From: Opitutales bacterium
Lineage (GTDB): Bacteria > Verrucomicrobiota > Verrucomicrobiia > Opitutales > Oceanipulchritudinaceae
NCBI GenBank assembly: GCA_020831525.1
Contig: JAFIGH010000006.1
Coordinates: 1 to 64,000 of the forward strand
Length of the DNA stretch: 64,000 bases
Direction of reading: 5' to 3'
Below are positions 1 through 8,652 of the stretch, one piece after another. The notes below the pieces were generated by a model. It worked only from the letters and a program-made list of their open reading frames with translations, was not told the origin of the DNA and made no database searches. A program made the translations under genes and the position numbers. Position 1 is the stretch's first letter, and each line of letters begins with the position of its first letter.

Positions 1-22
1 AAACCGCCGGACCCGGCCGGCG

Positions 23-133
23 TTACGGATTCCGGGTTTTTGGGACAGGCTCTAGGTACCCGTAGCCCACGCCGTCATCGCGCAGGGTGGTGCAGAAACT
101 CCAGACTTTGGAAATGATGGTGTCGGTGGTCAT
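23..133 (-). pseudogene. hsdM: Truncated 5' end of type I restriction methylase hsdM
   Basis: Reading from the ATG at 133 down to a TAA at 23-25 gives 36 residues. The first 25 match the usual start of one HsdM subclass (MTTD.I..KVWSF, then LRDDGVGYG). After Tyr-Leu-Glu the homology stops and the frame runs into PVPKTRNP and a stop, whereas intact HsdM continues for about 480 residues. The break falls at a sequence reading GAGCCTGTCCCAAAAACCC on the minus strand, which looks like the terminal repeat of an insertion sequence. I therefore call it a gene start disrupted by an insertion. The family assignment is from recognition of the N-terminus; the IS identity is a guess. Confidence 0.65.
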
Positions 134-170
134 TTGGGAGAGGCAGAATGATGAGGGTAGATGGTCGAGA

Positions 171-208
171 TATTAACCACGGATTTCAGGGATGGGCACA
201 GACAGGAG
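171..208. repeat. Interspersed repeat of the 'ACCACGGATTTCA.GGATGG' type
   Basis: The stretch TTAACCACGGATTTCAGGGA followed by TGGGCACAGACAGG resembles an intergenic repeat that I recall from many Verrucomicrobia and Planctomycetes genomes, where spurious ORFs reading N-H-G-.-.-G-W come from it. Only one copy is visible here, so the assignment rests on memory, not on a second copy in the window. Confidence 0.35.
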
Positions 209-224
209 GAGGCGGAAGTATCCG

Positions 225-743
225 TCAAAACCGCCACTTCTCGCGGCGCATGAGTCCAAGTAGATTGATACAGGGGAGCCCGATCTCCCGGCAAACATCG
301 GGGATGAAGAACTCCCGCTTGGGTTTGCGCTTCTCCGCCGCCGGTGTCTCCGAGGTCACCACGATGCCATCCTGTTGCCGGGCGAGTGCGATCACATAGG
401 CGTCGGCCTCTTCGAATTCAGCCTTTGGATCGAGTAGGCCGGGAAATTGACTCTGTATGGCGACTGCGCCTTCGACGATGGCCGTATCGGGGATCCAGAC
501 GGCTTCCCTTGCCTGCGCCCAGGCAGTCAATTGATTGGTCCCGACAGCATCCAATTCCTCCCGGACCAATCGGGGGGCGATCAAGCGTCCTTGCTGGATC
601 AGGTCATCGATTTTCTCCACCAGCGAAACGAACACATCGGGTGGATAAAAGCGCGCCTGCCAATCCATGAAAATATTCGTGTCCACCACATAGGGCGGCT
701 TCACCGGTCCGTCCGAAGGCTGGGGCACACCTTCTTCAGTCAT
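225..743 (-). CDS. DUF4411-type PIN-domain protein (likely RNase toxin)
   Basis: A 172-residue protein with a PIN-like start: the strand-end motif YVVDTNIFMDW puts the first acidic residue at Asp21, a second acidic patch EEADAYVIALA lies near residue 113, and a VVTSE strand near 130, the order expected for metal-dependent PIN ribonucleases. The size and the downstream block KREFFIPDVCREIG fit the DUF4411 family. Its start overlaps the end of the upstream Xre/ImmA gene by 8 bases, so the two are translationally coupled. DUF4411 with an HTH-ImmA partner is a recurrent toxin-antitoxin-like or defence-island pair. Activity and target are inferred. Confidence 0.75.
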   Translation of the reverse strand: MTEEGVPQPSDGPVKPPYVVDTNIFMDWQARFYPPDVFVSLVEKIDDLIQQGRLIAPRLVREELDAVGTNQLTAWAQAREAVWIPDTAIVEGAVAIQSQFPGLLDPKAEFEEADAYVIALARQQDGIVVTSETPAAEKRKPKREFFIPDVCREIGLPCINLLGLMRREKWRF

Positions 744-1932
744 TCGAGCCTCCGGTTCCCGGTTGGACGATCAGCGCGTTCCTGAGTTTTTCGAAGTGTT
801 CGTATTTCAAGCCCAGATAGCGCGCGGCGGCATCGGGACCAATCCGGTTCGTTGAGAGCGCTTCCAGCACCGTGCGGGTGAAGGGACGACCGGCGCGGCC
901 CAAGGCCTTGTCGACGGGAGTAGCGAAACCCCCGGATTTCGGCTTGAGGGATTGGGTATAGGCTTCCCAACCGGCTTTCCAGGAGAGATACGCCGACCAA
1001 GAAAGGAAACCGGAGCTTCGCAAACGCGTTGCCACGGCCAACGGAGAAATCCGGAAAGTCTTGGCCAATTTCCGCACGTCGCCGATGTCCCAGTCATTGC
1101 GCGGCAATCCGTGCCCTTGAATCGCCGCATGCAGTGCCTCTTCAGGCACCAGCGCATGGCTGGAGGCTTGTTCCGCGAATCGCTCCACGTCCAACCAGTC
1201 CTCGCCTTGGCGCTGTTCACGTGCGGCGACCTGCTCCTCCGAACCATTTGCCAACATGAGGTGCACCACTTCGTGCAGCAGTGTGAAGCTCCGCGCTTCC
1301 GGGCTGCTTTCCTTCGGATTGACGGCGGCAACCGGTAACGGATGCCGGAGCAACGAGAGCCCCCGGGCCTCTTCCAGCGGAACCGAGGGAAATTGGAATA
1401 CGAGCACGCCAAGGTTTTCGACCGCCCGCCGCCAAAACGCCCAAGCTTGCCACGAGGACCCCCACGCCTGCTGCGTTTCCAGCCCGACCTCCAGTGCCTC
1501 GCGCAGACGCTTCCCAGCCCGCTCCGGTCCCTCATTGATGTGGGCCTCCAAGGCAAAGCGGGGAACGGTTCCGCCGAGTTCTTCGAGCAGTTCCAGCATG
1601 GTTTCGCGGCGGTTGGACATCTGCCGGATGGCCAAACGCAGTTCCGGTGATTCCCCGCCGGGGCTTACGCCCGGCAAGCGGCGATATTCCGCCGCCAAAG
1701 GAGGCAATGCCGGAGGTGTCGCACGGAAGAACAATCCGGTGGGCCGATGATAGAAACGGGCCAGATTCTGCAACTGCCGCAGGGTCGGAACAACCTCGCC
1801 GTTCTCCCAGGCCGCCAGACGCTCCGGCTTCACGGCGAGCCGCTTGGCCACACGCTCCAGCGGGTAGCCGCTCTCCCGCCGCGCCCAAGAGAGCACAGCC
1901 GGGTTCGGCTTAACTGGAGCGAGCGTTGCCAT
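736..1932 (-). CDS. Xre-family HTH / ImmA-IrrE metallopeptidase
   Basis: 398 residues. An N-terminal Cro/C1-type helix-turn-helix lies around residues 25-65 (VAKRLAVKPERLAAWENG). The C-terminal half is an ImmA/IrrE zinc peptidase: FTLLHEVVHLML gives HEVVH with His220, Glu221 and His224, and the further glutamate sits in VERFAEQASSHALVPE, where the family has its third ligand. Such proteins bind their own promoter and are proposed to cut a repressor or control a toxin. It overlaps the following PIN gene, so it most likely regulates or neutralises it. The start is the ATG at 1932. Nothing in the sequence shows which role dominates. Confidence 0.8.
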   Translation of the reverse strand: MATLAPVKPNPAVLSWARRESGYPLERVAKRLAVKPERLAAWENGEVVPTLRQLQNLARFYHRPTGLFFRATPPALPPLAAEYRRLPGVSPGGESPELRLAIRQMSNRRETMLELLEELGGTVPRFALEAHINEGPERAGKRLREALEVGLETQQAWGSSWQAWAFWRRAVENLGVLVFQFPSVPLEEARGLSLLRHPLPVAAVNPKESSPEARSFTLLHEVVHLMLANGSEEQVAAREQRQGEDWLDVERFAEQASSHALVPEEALHAAIQGHGLPRNDWDIGDVRKLAKTFRISPLAVATRLRSSGFLSWSAYLSWKAGWEAYTQSLKPKSGGFATPVDKALGRAGRPFTRTVLEALSTNRIGPDAAARYLGLKYEHFEKLRNALIVQPGTGGSND

Positions 1933-2158
1933 TCGAACATCCTAAGGGAAGCCAAGTAGCCGGTCGGGTCAATGGTTCAAGATTAGCAGATAATCTGTCA
2001 CTCTGTCTCGGTCGGTCTTCGCTGTGCCCGTGGCGGTTGCCAAAAATGCACCAATAAACCGGACTCTGCCGGACTGGACCGGTCTACCTCGAAAAGGGGG
2101 GTTAAGTTCGATTCGCTCCCGAAACCGCTGTTTATCAGCCTTTTACGCTTCCAAAGAG

Positions 2159-2234
2159 TGGAGCCAGCCATCGGACTCGAACCGACGACCTGCTCATTAC
2201 GAATGAGCTGCTCTACCAACTGAGCTAGGCTGGC
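2159..2234 (-). tRNA. tRNA-Thr (anticodon CGT)
   Basis: On the minus strand a full cloverleaf of 76 bases is present: acceptor GCCAGCC pairs with GGCTGGC, D-arm GCTC/GAGC, anticodon stem GCTCA/TGAGC around loop TTCGTAA, a T-arm with TTCGAGT, discriminator T and an encoded CCA end. The anticodon CGT reads ACG (Thr). The 3' end points towards lower coordinates, where the restriction/ImmA/PIN accessory genes lie, the usual geometry of an island integrated at a tRNA 3' end. Confidence 0.95.
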
Positions 2235-2353
2235 GGCTCCAAAGGGGAGGGAAGGTGTGTGCCCGGCGGTGGGTTTGGCAAGCCAAAACGCCTCGTGAAT
2301 TCCTTTGTGCGGATGCGCTTGTCGGCGGGACGGTTTGCGGGAATGTTGGCGGC

Positions 2354-2974
2354 ATGAAGGAGCGGTATGTTTGGTTGTGGGTCGCGGTGCTTGCGCCGTG
2401 CGGATGGGCCTCGGTGATGAGCGCGGAGGAGGCGGAGCGGGTCTACCTGCGTTCGGTGGAGCGCCTCATGCAAGGCGACACGGACGTCGACTACACGGCG
2501 CTGCGCGAGGCCTACGCGGTGACGCGTCCCTACGAGGCGGAATTGCTGGCGCGGTTGAAGGCGCGGGCGGATTTGTTTTTCCGCATGGAGGAGTGGGGTG
2601 AGGCGAGCCGCCTCGGCATCGAGATGATCGAGCGCAATCCTGTCTTTGCCGAGGCGCATATGTTGCTGCGCGGCGTCTATCAGGCCGTGGACGAACCGGA
2701 GGAAGCCGCCTTTCACGGCGAAATCGCGCGCGGGCTCATTGACTCGGTGCTGGCGAGCGGGGACGGGCGCTCCGAGCGCACGGCCTTTGCCGTGGTGGAC
2801 GATTCCGAGGTGCGCATGCTGTCCCGCATACACGGATGGGTGGAGAGCGGGCGGTCGAACTATATCCGCGACGGGCGCGCATGGCTGACGCTCGACCTCA
2901 TCCATCCCGAGAAGCGCACGGTGTACTTCCGCGTCCTGCGTCCACTCCCGCCCGAGGATGACGACGACGATTGA
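2354..2974 (+). CDS. DUF4919 family secreted protein
   Basis: The ATG at 2354 gives 206 residues starting with a signal peptide (MKERYVWLWVAVLAPCGWASVMSA). The rest matches DUF4919: VDYTALREAYA near the N-terminus, a helical-repeat stretch, then NPVFAEAHMLLRGVYQA, SVLASGDGRSERTAFAVV and a final strand region. The longer frame from 2255 would place this signal peptide internally and crosses the tRNA-proximal spacer, so the shorter start is preferred. The C-terminus ends in an Asp-rich run (EDDDDD). Function of the family is unknown; it is likely periplasmic. It lies alone between the tRNA and the RND efflux genes. Confidence 0.75.
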   Translation: MKERYVWLWVAVLAPCGWASVMSAEEAERVYLRSVERLMQGDTDVDYTALREAYAVTRPYEAELLARLKARADLFFRMEEWGEASRLGIEMIERNPVFAEAHMLLRGVYQAVDEPEEAAFHGEIARGLIDSVLASGDGRSERTAFAVVDDSEVRMLSRIHGWVESGRSNYIRDGRAWLTLDLIHPEKRTVYFRVLRPLPPEDDDDD

Positions 2975-3060
2975 GACGGTTTGCGCCGCACGCGTGCCCG
3001 TGCGCCCTTGCATTCCGGTGTTTGCCATATTCTTTGCGGGCGGCTTGATATCGCGGACGG

Positions 3061-4152
3061 ATGGAACAGTCTGAAAGGGTGCGTCGTGTTCTCGTTATTC
3101 TTATTGCGGTTTTGGTTCTCGCCGGAGCCGGGTGGTATTTCTTCTTTGCCCGGGAGGGGGGAGAAGGCTCTTCTGCATCCGCTGGACCGGGTCCGGGGCG
3201 TGGCGGAGCGCCCTCGGAGGTTGTGGTAAGGACGGAGATCGTGGAGCCGCAGCGTTTTGAGCGCAGTTTGCGGCTGAACGGCACGCTGCTCGCGCGGGAG
3301 GGCATTGAGGTGCGGCCGGAGATCAGCGGAGTGGTGCGCGAAGTTGGTTTCCGCGAGGGAGGTTTTGTCGAGGAGGGCACGCCGCTCCTGCGCCTCGACG
3401 ACCGCGAGTTGCAGGCGGAGCTGCGCTCGGTGCAGGCCGAGTTGGCGCTGGCGGAGCGCAACGAGGAGCGCCTCGACGACTTGCGCGCGCGGGGAGCGAC
3501 ATCGCAGCGCGACTACGACGAGGCCCTCAGCCGTTTGAATGTATTGAGGGCACGGGTGGAATTGCTGGAGACGCGGATTTCGAAGAGCGCGGTGCGCGCC
3601 CCCTTCTCCGGTGTGGTCGGGTTGCGGCGGGTTAGTCCGGGCGATTTTGTGACGCCCCAGGAGGTCATCACCGTGCTCAACGCCATCGATGAGCTGAAGG
3701 TGGATTTTTCCGTGCCGGAGCGTCATCAGGGCGACTTGCGCGAGGGGCTCTCGATCCGGGTGAGTGCGGGCGGCTTGACGGAACCGCGCGAAGGGACGAT
3801 CCAAGCGATCGAACCGCAGGTCGACCCCGCGACGCGCACGCTCACTGCCCGCGCTGTCGTGAACAACGACGACGCCCGTCTTCTGCCCGGAAATTTTGCG
3901 GTCATTGAGCTGGTTTTTGCCGTCAACGACGACGCCGTGCTCGTTCCGGCGACGGCGCTGCGCCCAGGCCTGCGGGAGACGCGGCTGTTTGTCGTGAAGG
4001 ACGACAAGGCGGAGGAGCGCGTCGTACGCATCGGCGCGCGGATGGAGCGGCACGTCGAGATTATCGAGGGCGTGGAGATGGGTGACGAGGTGGTCGTGCG
4101 CGGGGCCGAAGCCTTACGTTCCGGCCAGTCGGTTCGGCGGCAGGAATCCTGA
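3061..4152 (+). CDS. RND efflux periplasmic adaptor (membrane fusion protein)
   Basis: 363 residues. An N-terminal membrane anchor (VLVILIAVLVLAGAGWYFFF) is followed by a biotinyl-lipoyl-like half (GIEVRPEISGVVREVGF), an alpha-helical hairpin (ELRSVQAELALAERNEERL), the second lipoyl half (VRAPFSGVVGLRRVSPGDFV) and a beta-barrel/MP domain with IEPQVDPATRTLTARA. This is the classic order of MdtA/AcrA-like adaptors that connect an RND pump to an outer-membrane channel. The pump gene follows after 11 bases. No TolC-like outer-membrane gene is next to it, so the channel must come from elsewhere. The ribosome binding site before the ATG is weak. The substrate cannot be read from the sequence. Confidence 0.9.
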   Translation: MEQSERVRRVLVILIAVLVLAGAGWYFFFAREGGEGSSASAGPGPGRGGAPSEVVVRTEIVEPQRFERSLRLNGTLLAREGIEVRPEISGVVREVGFREGGFVEEGTPLLRLDDRELQAELRSVQAELALAERNEERLDDLRARGATSQRDYDEALSRLNVLRARVELLETRISKSAVRAPFSGVVGLRRVSPGDFVTPQEVITVLNAIDELKVDFSVPERHQGDLREGLSIRVSAGGLTEPREGTIQAIEPQVDPATRTLTARAVVNNDDARLLPGNFAVIELVFAVNDDAVLVPATALRPGLRETRLFVVKDDKAEERVVRIGARMERHVEIIEGVEMGDEVVVRGAEALRSGQSVRRQES

Positions 4153-4163
4153 AGGGCACAACT

Positions 4164-7100
4164 ATGAAAATTTCATCGGTCTTCATCTACCGTCCCGTTT
4201 TCACTACGGTCATCGCGATCACCATCGTCATCTTCGGAGTGGCGGGCTATCAGTTCCTCGGGGTGCGGGAATATCCGGTGGCGGAGCGTCCGGTCATCAC
4301 CGTGTCTGCGAATTATCCCGGTGCGAATGCCTTTGTCATCGAGAGCCAGATAACCGAACCGCTGGAGGAGGAAATCAACACGGTGTCGGGCGTGCGCACG
4401 CTCACTTCGGTGAGCCGGGAGGGCCGGAGCACGCTTTTCGTCGAGTTCGGGTTGAATGACGACCTCGACCGAGCAGCCAATGATGTGCGCGACCGAGTCG
4501 CCTCGGCACAGCGCCGCCTGCCGCCCGATGCCGACCCACCCACGGTGCAAAAAGCCGACGGCGACGAGGACCCGATTATCTTTCTGAACATCCGCAGCGA
4601 CCGGCGCGACCTCCTCGAGTTGACGGACATTGCGCGCAACCTTTTTGCCGCGCGGCTTCAGACAATCGATGGGGTGGCGAGGGCCGATATCTGGGGGCGC
4701 AAGGACTATTCGATGCGCTTGTGGATGGACCCCGCTCGGCTCGCGGCGTACCAGCTTTCGCCCACGGATATCCGCAGCGCGCTGGCGCGGGCGAACGTGG
4801 AGTTACCGTCCGGACAGATCGAGGGCGACGAGGTGGAGTTGTCGGTGCGCACGCTGAGCCGCCTCGGCGACGATCCCGAAGCCTTCAACAACCTTGTCGT
4901 CAAGCGCGAGGGCGACCGTGTGGTCCGCTTTAGTGACGTCGGCTACGCGGAGATCGGACCGCTCAACCAGCGGACGATCCTCAAGCGCGACGGCATTCCC
5001 ATGGTGGGTGTCGTGTTGCGCCCGCAGACCGGGGCCAACCAGATCGAGATCGTAGATGAGTTCTACAGCCGGCTCGACGGGCTCATGAGCGACCTGCCGT
5101 CTGACATTGAGCTGGGTATCGGCTTCGATACGAGTGAATACATCCGCGAGTCCGTCGCCGAGGTGCAGCAGACCATCTTCATCGCGATGGCTCTCGTCTG
5201 TCTGACGATCTTTGTCTTTCTGCGTGAGGCGCGGGCTTCGTTTATTCCGCTCATCACCATTCCGGTGGCGCTCGTGGGGACCTTCTTCGTCATGTTCCTC
5301 GCGGGATTTTCCATCAACGTGCTGACGATGCTGGGCCTCGTCCTCGCTATCGGCCTTGTCGTGGACGACGCCATTGTTGTCCTGGAAAATATATACAGGC
5401 GCATTGAGAGCGGGGAGCGTCCGTTCCGTGCGGGGCGCGAAGGCGTGCGGGAGATCTTTCTCGCAGTGGTGGCGACGACACTGTCGCTGATCTCCGTGTT
5501 TATCCCGATCATCTTCCTCGGGGGTCTGACAGGGGTGCTTTTCAAAGAGTTCGGCGTGACGCTGGCGAGCGCGGTGGCGATTTCGTCGGTTGTGGCGCTG
5601 ACGCTCACGCCGATGCTGTGTACCCGGATTCTGAAGCGGCACACGAAGCGCCGCCCCTTTTACGACGCGACGGAGCCTTTCTTCCGCGGCATGGGGAATC
5701 TGTATTCGCGCGCGCTCGCCGGTTTTCTGCGTCACCGCTGGGCAGCGGTTCCGCTTTTCGTGGGGTGTATCGTGGGAATCGCCTACCTGTGGTCGCTGCT
5801 TCCGGAGGAGTTGGCACCGATGGAAGACCGGGGTATCATGATCATCACCGCCTCCGGGCCGGAGGGTGTGACGTATGAATACATGACGGAGATCGTCGAG
5901 GACATCGAGCGGATCGTTCTTGATGAGTTTCCCGAGATCAACGCCCTCATCACCGTGACCTCGCCGGGCTTCAGCGCGAGTGCGACGGTGAATTCCGCCT
6001 TTGCCCGCGTGCGCCTGACGCATCCTTCCGAGCGGGATCGTAGTCAGAATGAAATTGCCCGCGCTCTCGGGCAGCGGTTACGGACCATTCCCGGCGCCGA
6101 AATTTTTGTGCGGCAACCGCCGACCATCAGCACGGGCGGGCGCGGCCTGCCGGTGCAATATGTGGTTCAGAATCCCGACTTCTCGAAGCTGGAGGACGTC
6201 CTGCCGCGCTTTCTGGACGCGGCGCGGGAGCGCGAGGAGTTCGCCTTTGTCGATGTGAACCTGCGCTTCAACCGTCCAGAGCTGGTCGTGGACATCGACC
6301 GTTTGCGCGCGGAAGCACTCGGTGTTTCCGTGGCGGAGATCGCGGAGACGATTCAGGCGGCGCTCAGCGGCCAGCGCTTCGGGTTTTTCCTGCGCGACGG
6401 GCAGCAATATGAGATCATCGGCCAGTTGCAGCGGCGCGACCGCAACAGCCCGGTCGATCTTTCCGCGATTACCGTGCGCACGGACACGGGAGAGGCGATC
6501 TCTCTCGATAACCTTGTCACTCTGGAAGAGTCCACCGCGCCGGCTGTGCTTCACCGCTACAACCGCTTTTCTTCGGCGACTTTCTCCGCCAATCTCGCGG
6601 GCGATTACACCATCGCTGACGGGATTGCCGCCATGCGCGAAGTGGGGGGCGAACTCCTCGACGATAGTTTCACGACCGAGCTTGCGGGGGAGTCGCGGGA
6701 GTTTGCGGAGGCGGGCCAGAGTCTCATCTGGGTATTCATTTTCGCCCTCATTCTCGTGTATCTGGTGCTCTCGGCGCAGTTCGAGAGCTTCCGGGATCCC
6801 TTTGTCATTATGCTCACCGTTCCGCTCGCCCTTGTGGGCGGGCTCTTCGCGCTTTTCATGTTCGGGCAAACGCTCAACATTTTCTCGCAGATCGGGCTGA
6901 TCATGTTGATCGGGCTGGTGACAAAAAACGGTATCCTGCTCGTCGAGTTCGCCAACCAGCGGAGGCGGGCGGGGCTCGAGCTATTCGACGCCATCACGGA
7001 CGCGGCGGCCAAGCGTTTCCGCCCGATTCTCATGACGGCGATCTCCACGGTCTTCGGCGTGCTGCCGATCGCCCTCGCCCTCGGGGCCGGCGCGCAGAGC

Positions 7101-7277
7101 CGGATGCCGCTGGGTATTGCCGTGATCGGGGGGTTGATCGCGGGGACGTTCCTCACGCTTTTCATCGTGCCTGCCGCCTACCTCACCTTTGCGTCGCGCG
7201 AAACCGCTGAAAACCGCTACCGCCGCGAAGAGGAAGAGGAACAGGCGGAAATGACGGAGACTGCGGGCGCGCGGTGA
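4164..7277 (+). CDS. RND multidrug/solute efflux permease
   Basis: 1037 residues, normal for an AcrB/MdtB-type proton-driven inner-membrane pump. It begins with the first transmembrane segment (FIYRPVFTTVIAITIVIFG), then the porter loop with GVREYPVAERPVITVSANYP, and the TM4 motif IGLVVDDAIVVLENI around residue 400 carrying the paired Asp residues of the proton relay. The second half repeats the fold (LSAQFESFRDPFVIMLTVPL, then IGLVTKNGILLVEFANQRR). It forms a bicistron with the adaptor upstream. Sequence alone does not separate drug export from lipid or signal export. The tail is highly charged (RREEEEEQAEM). Confidence 0.92.
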   Translation: MKISSVFIYRPVFTTVIAITIVIFGVAGYQFLGVREYPVAERPVITVSANYPGANAFVIESQITEPLEEEINTVSGVRTLTSVSREGRSTLFVEFGLNDDLDRAANDVRDRVASAQRRLPPDADPPTVQKADGDEDPIIFLNIRSDRRDLLELTDIARNLFAARLQTIDGVARADIWGRKDYSMRLWMDPARLAAYQLSPTDIRSALARANVELPSGQIEGDEVELSVRTLSRLGDDPEAFNNLVVKREGDRVVRFSDVGYAEIGPLNQRTILKRDGIPMVGVVLRPQTGANQIEIVDEFYSRLDGLMSDLPSDIELGIGFDTSEYIRESVAEVQQTIFIAMALVCLTIFVFLREARASFIPLITIPVALVGTFFVMFLAGFSINVLTMLGLVLAIGLVVDDAIVVLENIYRRIESGERPFRAGREGVREIFLAVVATTLSLISVFIPIIFLGGLTGVLFKEFGVTLASAVAISSVVALTLTPMLCTRILKRHTKRRPFYDATEPFFRGMGNLYSRALAGFLRHRWAAVPLFVGCIVGIAYLWSLLPEELAPMEDRGIMIITASGPEGVTYEYMTEIVEDIERIVLDEFPEINALITVTSPGFSASATVNSAFARVRLTHPSERDRSQNEIARALGQRLRTIPGAEIFVRQPPTISTGGRGLPVQYVVQNPDFSKLEDVLPRFLDAAREREEFAFVDVNLRFNRPELVVDIDRLRAEALGVSVAEIAETIQAALSGQRFGFFLRDGQQYEIIGQLQRRDRNSPVDLSAITVRTDTGEAISLDNLVTLEESTAPAVLHRYNRFSSATFSANLAGDYTIADGIAAMREVGGELLDDSFTTELAGESREFAEAGQSLIWVFIFALILVYLVLSAQFESFRDPFVIMLTVPLALVGGLFALFMFGQTLNIFSQIGLIMLIGLVTKNGILLVEFANQRRRAGLELFDAITDAAAKRFRPILMTAISTVFGVLPIALALGAGAQSRMPLGIAVIGGLIAGTFLTLFIVPAAYLTFASRETAENRYRREEEEEQAEMTETAGAR

Positions 7278-7498
7278 GGCGGGGGTGTTGTATTCAACAG
7301 GTGGATAGTTCGGAGCGCGGCGCGTACCGCCGCTTCGTGCGGTGGGGCGGGAAGTTTCTCGCGCTCGTTCGCCGGTAATCGCCGCATTCGGTTAAAGTGC
7401 ATCGGTTGCGGCAAAGAGGGGCGGCGGATGCTTGTGTGCGTCGGCGGGCCGGTGTGTTTTTCCCTTTATGCGGAAAGCGGCGGGGGTAGGGTGGCGAA

Positions 7499-8437
7499 AT
7501 GGTGGTTGCGTTGGAGACGATCTTGCCGGTGATCCTGCTGCTTGCGGCGGGGGCCGGGTTGGTGCGCTGGGGTTTCTTCGGGCCGGGGTTCACGGACGAA
7601 CTGAACAAACTTGTGTATTGGGTGGCGCTGCCTGCGCTGATCATTGTGCGGGTCAGTGCGGCGGAGGTGGAAGGCGGGGCGCTCCCGCGGTTGTGCGGGG
7701 CGTTTTTTCTGGCGACGCTGTGCGCGGTGGGGGTGGCGTATGCGACGGCACACGTGGCGCGGCTGCCGGAGCGCGACGGCGGGACGTTTGTGCAGGCATC
7801 ATTCCGCGGGAATCTGGCCTTTGTGGGAATCCCGATACTCGTGTATGCGTTTTCCGGTTACCCCGAGGCGGAGCAGGCGGAGTTTGTGGCCCTTGCAGTC
7901 CTTGTCTTCGGGCCGACGATGCTTATCTATAATCTGCTTTCCGTGGCGGCCTTACAGCTGACCGGCGGGGGAAGCGTGGCGGCGGGGGGCAAGCTGCTCT
8001 TCCGCCGTCTGGTGACGAACCCGCTCATTCTTGCGAGCATCGTCGCAATCCTCCTCTATTTGACGGCCGGCCCGCTGCCGGCGGTGCCCGCGCGTACGCT
8101 CGAGGCCCTCGCGGCGCTGGCCGTGCCCGGCGCGCTGCTTTGCATCGGCGGCGGACTTGTGACGGCGCGGCTGCGCGGGAATGTGCGCGGGATTGTCCTC
8201 GCTTCGGTCATCAAGGCGGGGGTGTTGCCCTTGCTGGCATACGGAACGGCGCGAATCTTCGGCCTGGAGGGGGCTCATGTGGTGATTGTGCTGGTGCTGG
8301 CGGCATCGCCCACGGCGGCAGCGTCTTATGTCCTCGCGACGCAGATGGGCGGCAATGCGGGGCTTGCGTCCGGAGCGATCGCCTTGAGCACGGTGTTGAG
8401 CCCGCTCTCGTTTTTTGTGATTCTGTTGTTGGTCTGA
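7499..8437 (+). CDS. AEC-family transporter (auxin efflux carrier type)
   Basis: 312 residues, almost wholly hydrophobic, with about ten predicted membrane segments in two bundles of five separated by a short polar linker near residue 160, as in AEC permeases. Family hallmarks include the N-terminal LVYWVALPALII segment, a central SFRGNLAFVGIPIL segment and the C-terminal ASPTAAASYVLATQMGGNAGLASGAI stretch (shown in part: ASPTAAASYVLATQMGGN). In bacteria this family exports or imports small organic acids such as malate or malonate. It stands alone, 221 bases after the RND operon; that spacer holds no gene that I can see. Substrate unknown. Confidence 0.85.
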   Translation: MVVALETILPVILLLAAGAGLVRWGFFGPGFTDELNKLVYWVALPALIIVRVSAAEVEGGALPRLCGAFFLATLCAVGVAYATAHVARLPERDGGTFVQASFRGNLAFVGIPILVYAFSGYPEAEQAEFVALAVLVFGPTMLIYNLLSVAALQLTGGGSVAAGGKLLFRRLVTNPLILASIVAILLYLTAGPLPAVPARTLEALAALAVPGALLCIGGGLVTARLRGNVRGIVLASVIKAGVLPLLAYGTARIFGLEGAHVVIVLVLAASPTAAASYVLATQMGGNAGLASGAIALSTVLSPLSFFVILLLV

Positions 8438-8445
8438 GGTTCCCG

Positions 8446-8603
8446 CAACCCTTTCAGGGTTGGATTGGTGGGTCGGCGGATCCCATGGTAGGCCTGCGGT
8501 CGACCATGGGCTGTCACCGGCAACCGCGTTGCGGTTGGGGGGCGTTCGGTTTGTTTGGGGCGAGTCGGTTGGGAAGAAGAGAGCGGCAACCGTGTTGCGG
8601 TTG
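8446..8603 (+). repeat. Palindromic intergenic repeat element (copy 1)
   Basis: Non-coding block built of hairpins: CAACCCTTTCAGGGTTG at 8446-8462, CCCATGGT at 8482-8489 with its complement ACCATGGG at 8503-8510, CTGTCACC directly after, then CAACCGCGTTGCGGTTG at 8521-8537 and a near-copy CAACCGTGTTGCGGTTG at 8587-8603. The same order (hairpin, CCCATGGT/ACCATGGG, CTGTCACC, hairpin) recurs at 28224-28308 and 28431-28512. Confidence 0.8.
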
Positions 8604-8652
8604 ACGGAGGCGTGATTGGGCACAAAGGCGCGCGGTGAAGCCGTTGTTGCGG

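Noticed and set aside
8440-8640. Short frames (e.g. reading PFQGWIGG..PMVGLRSTMGCH) in the repeat
   Set aside because: These are translations of palindromic repeat DNA and recur as such in many genomes; stem covariation argues against coding.
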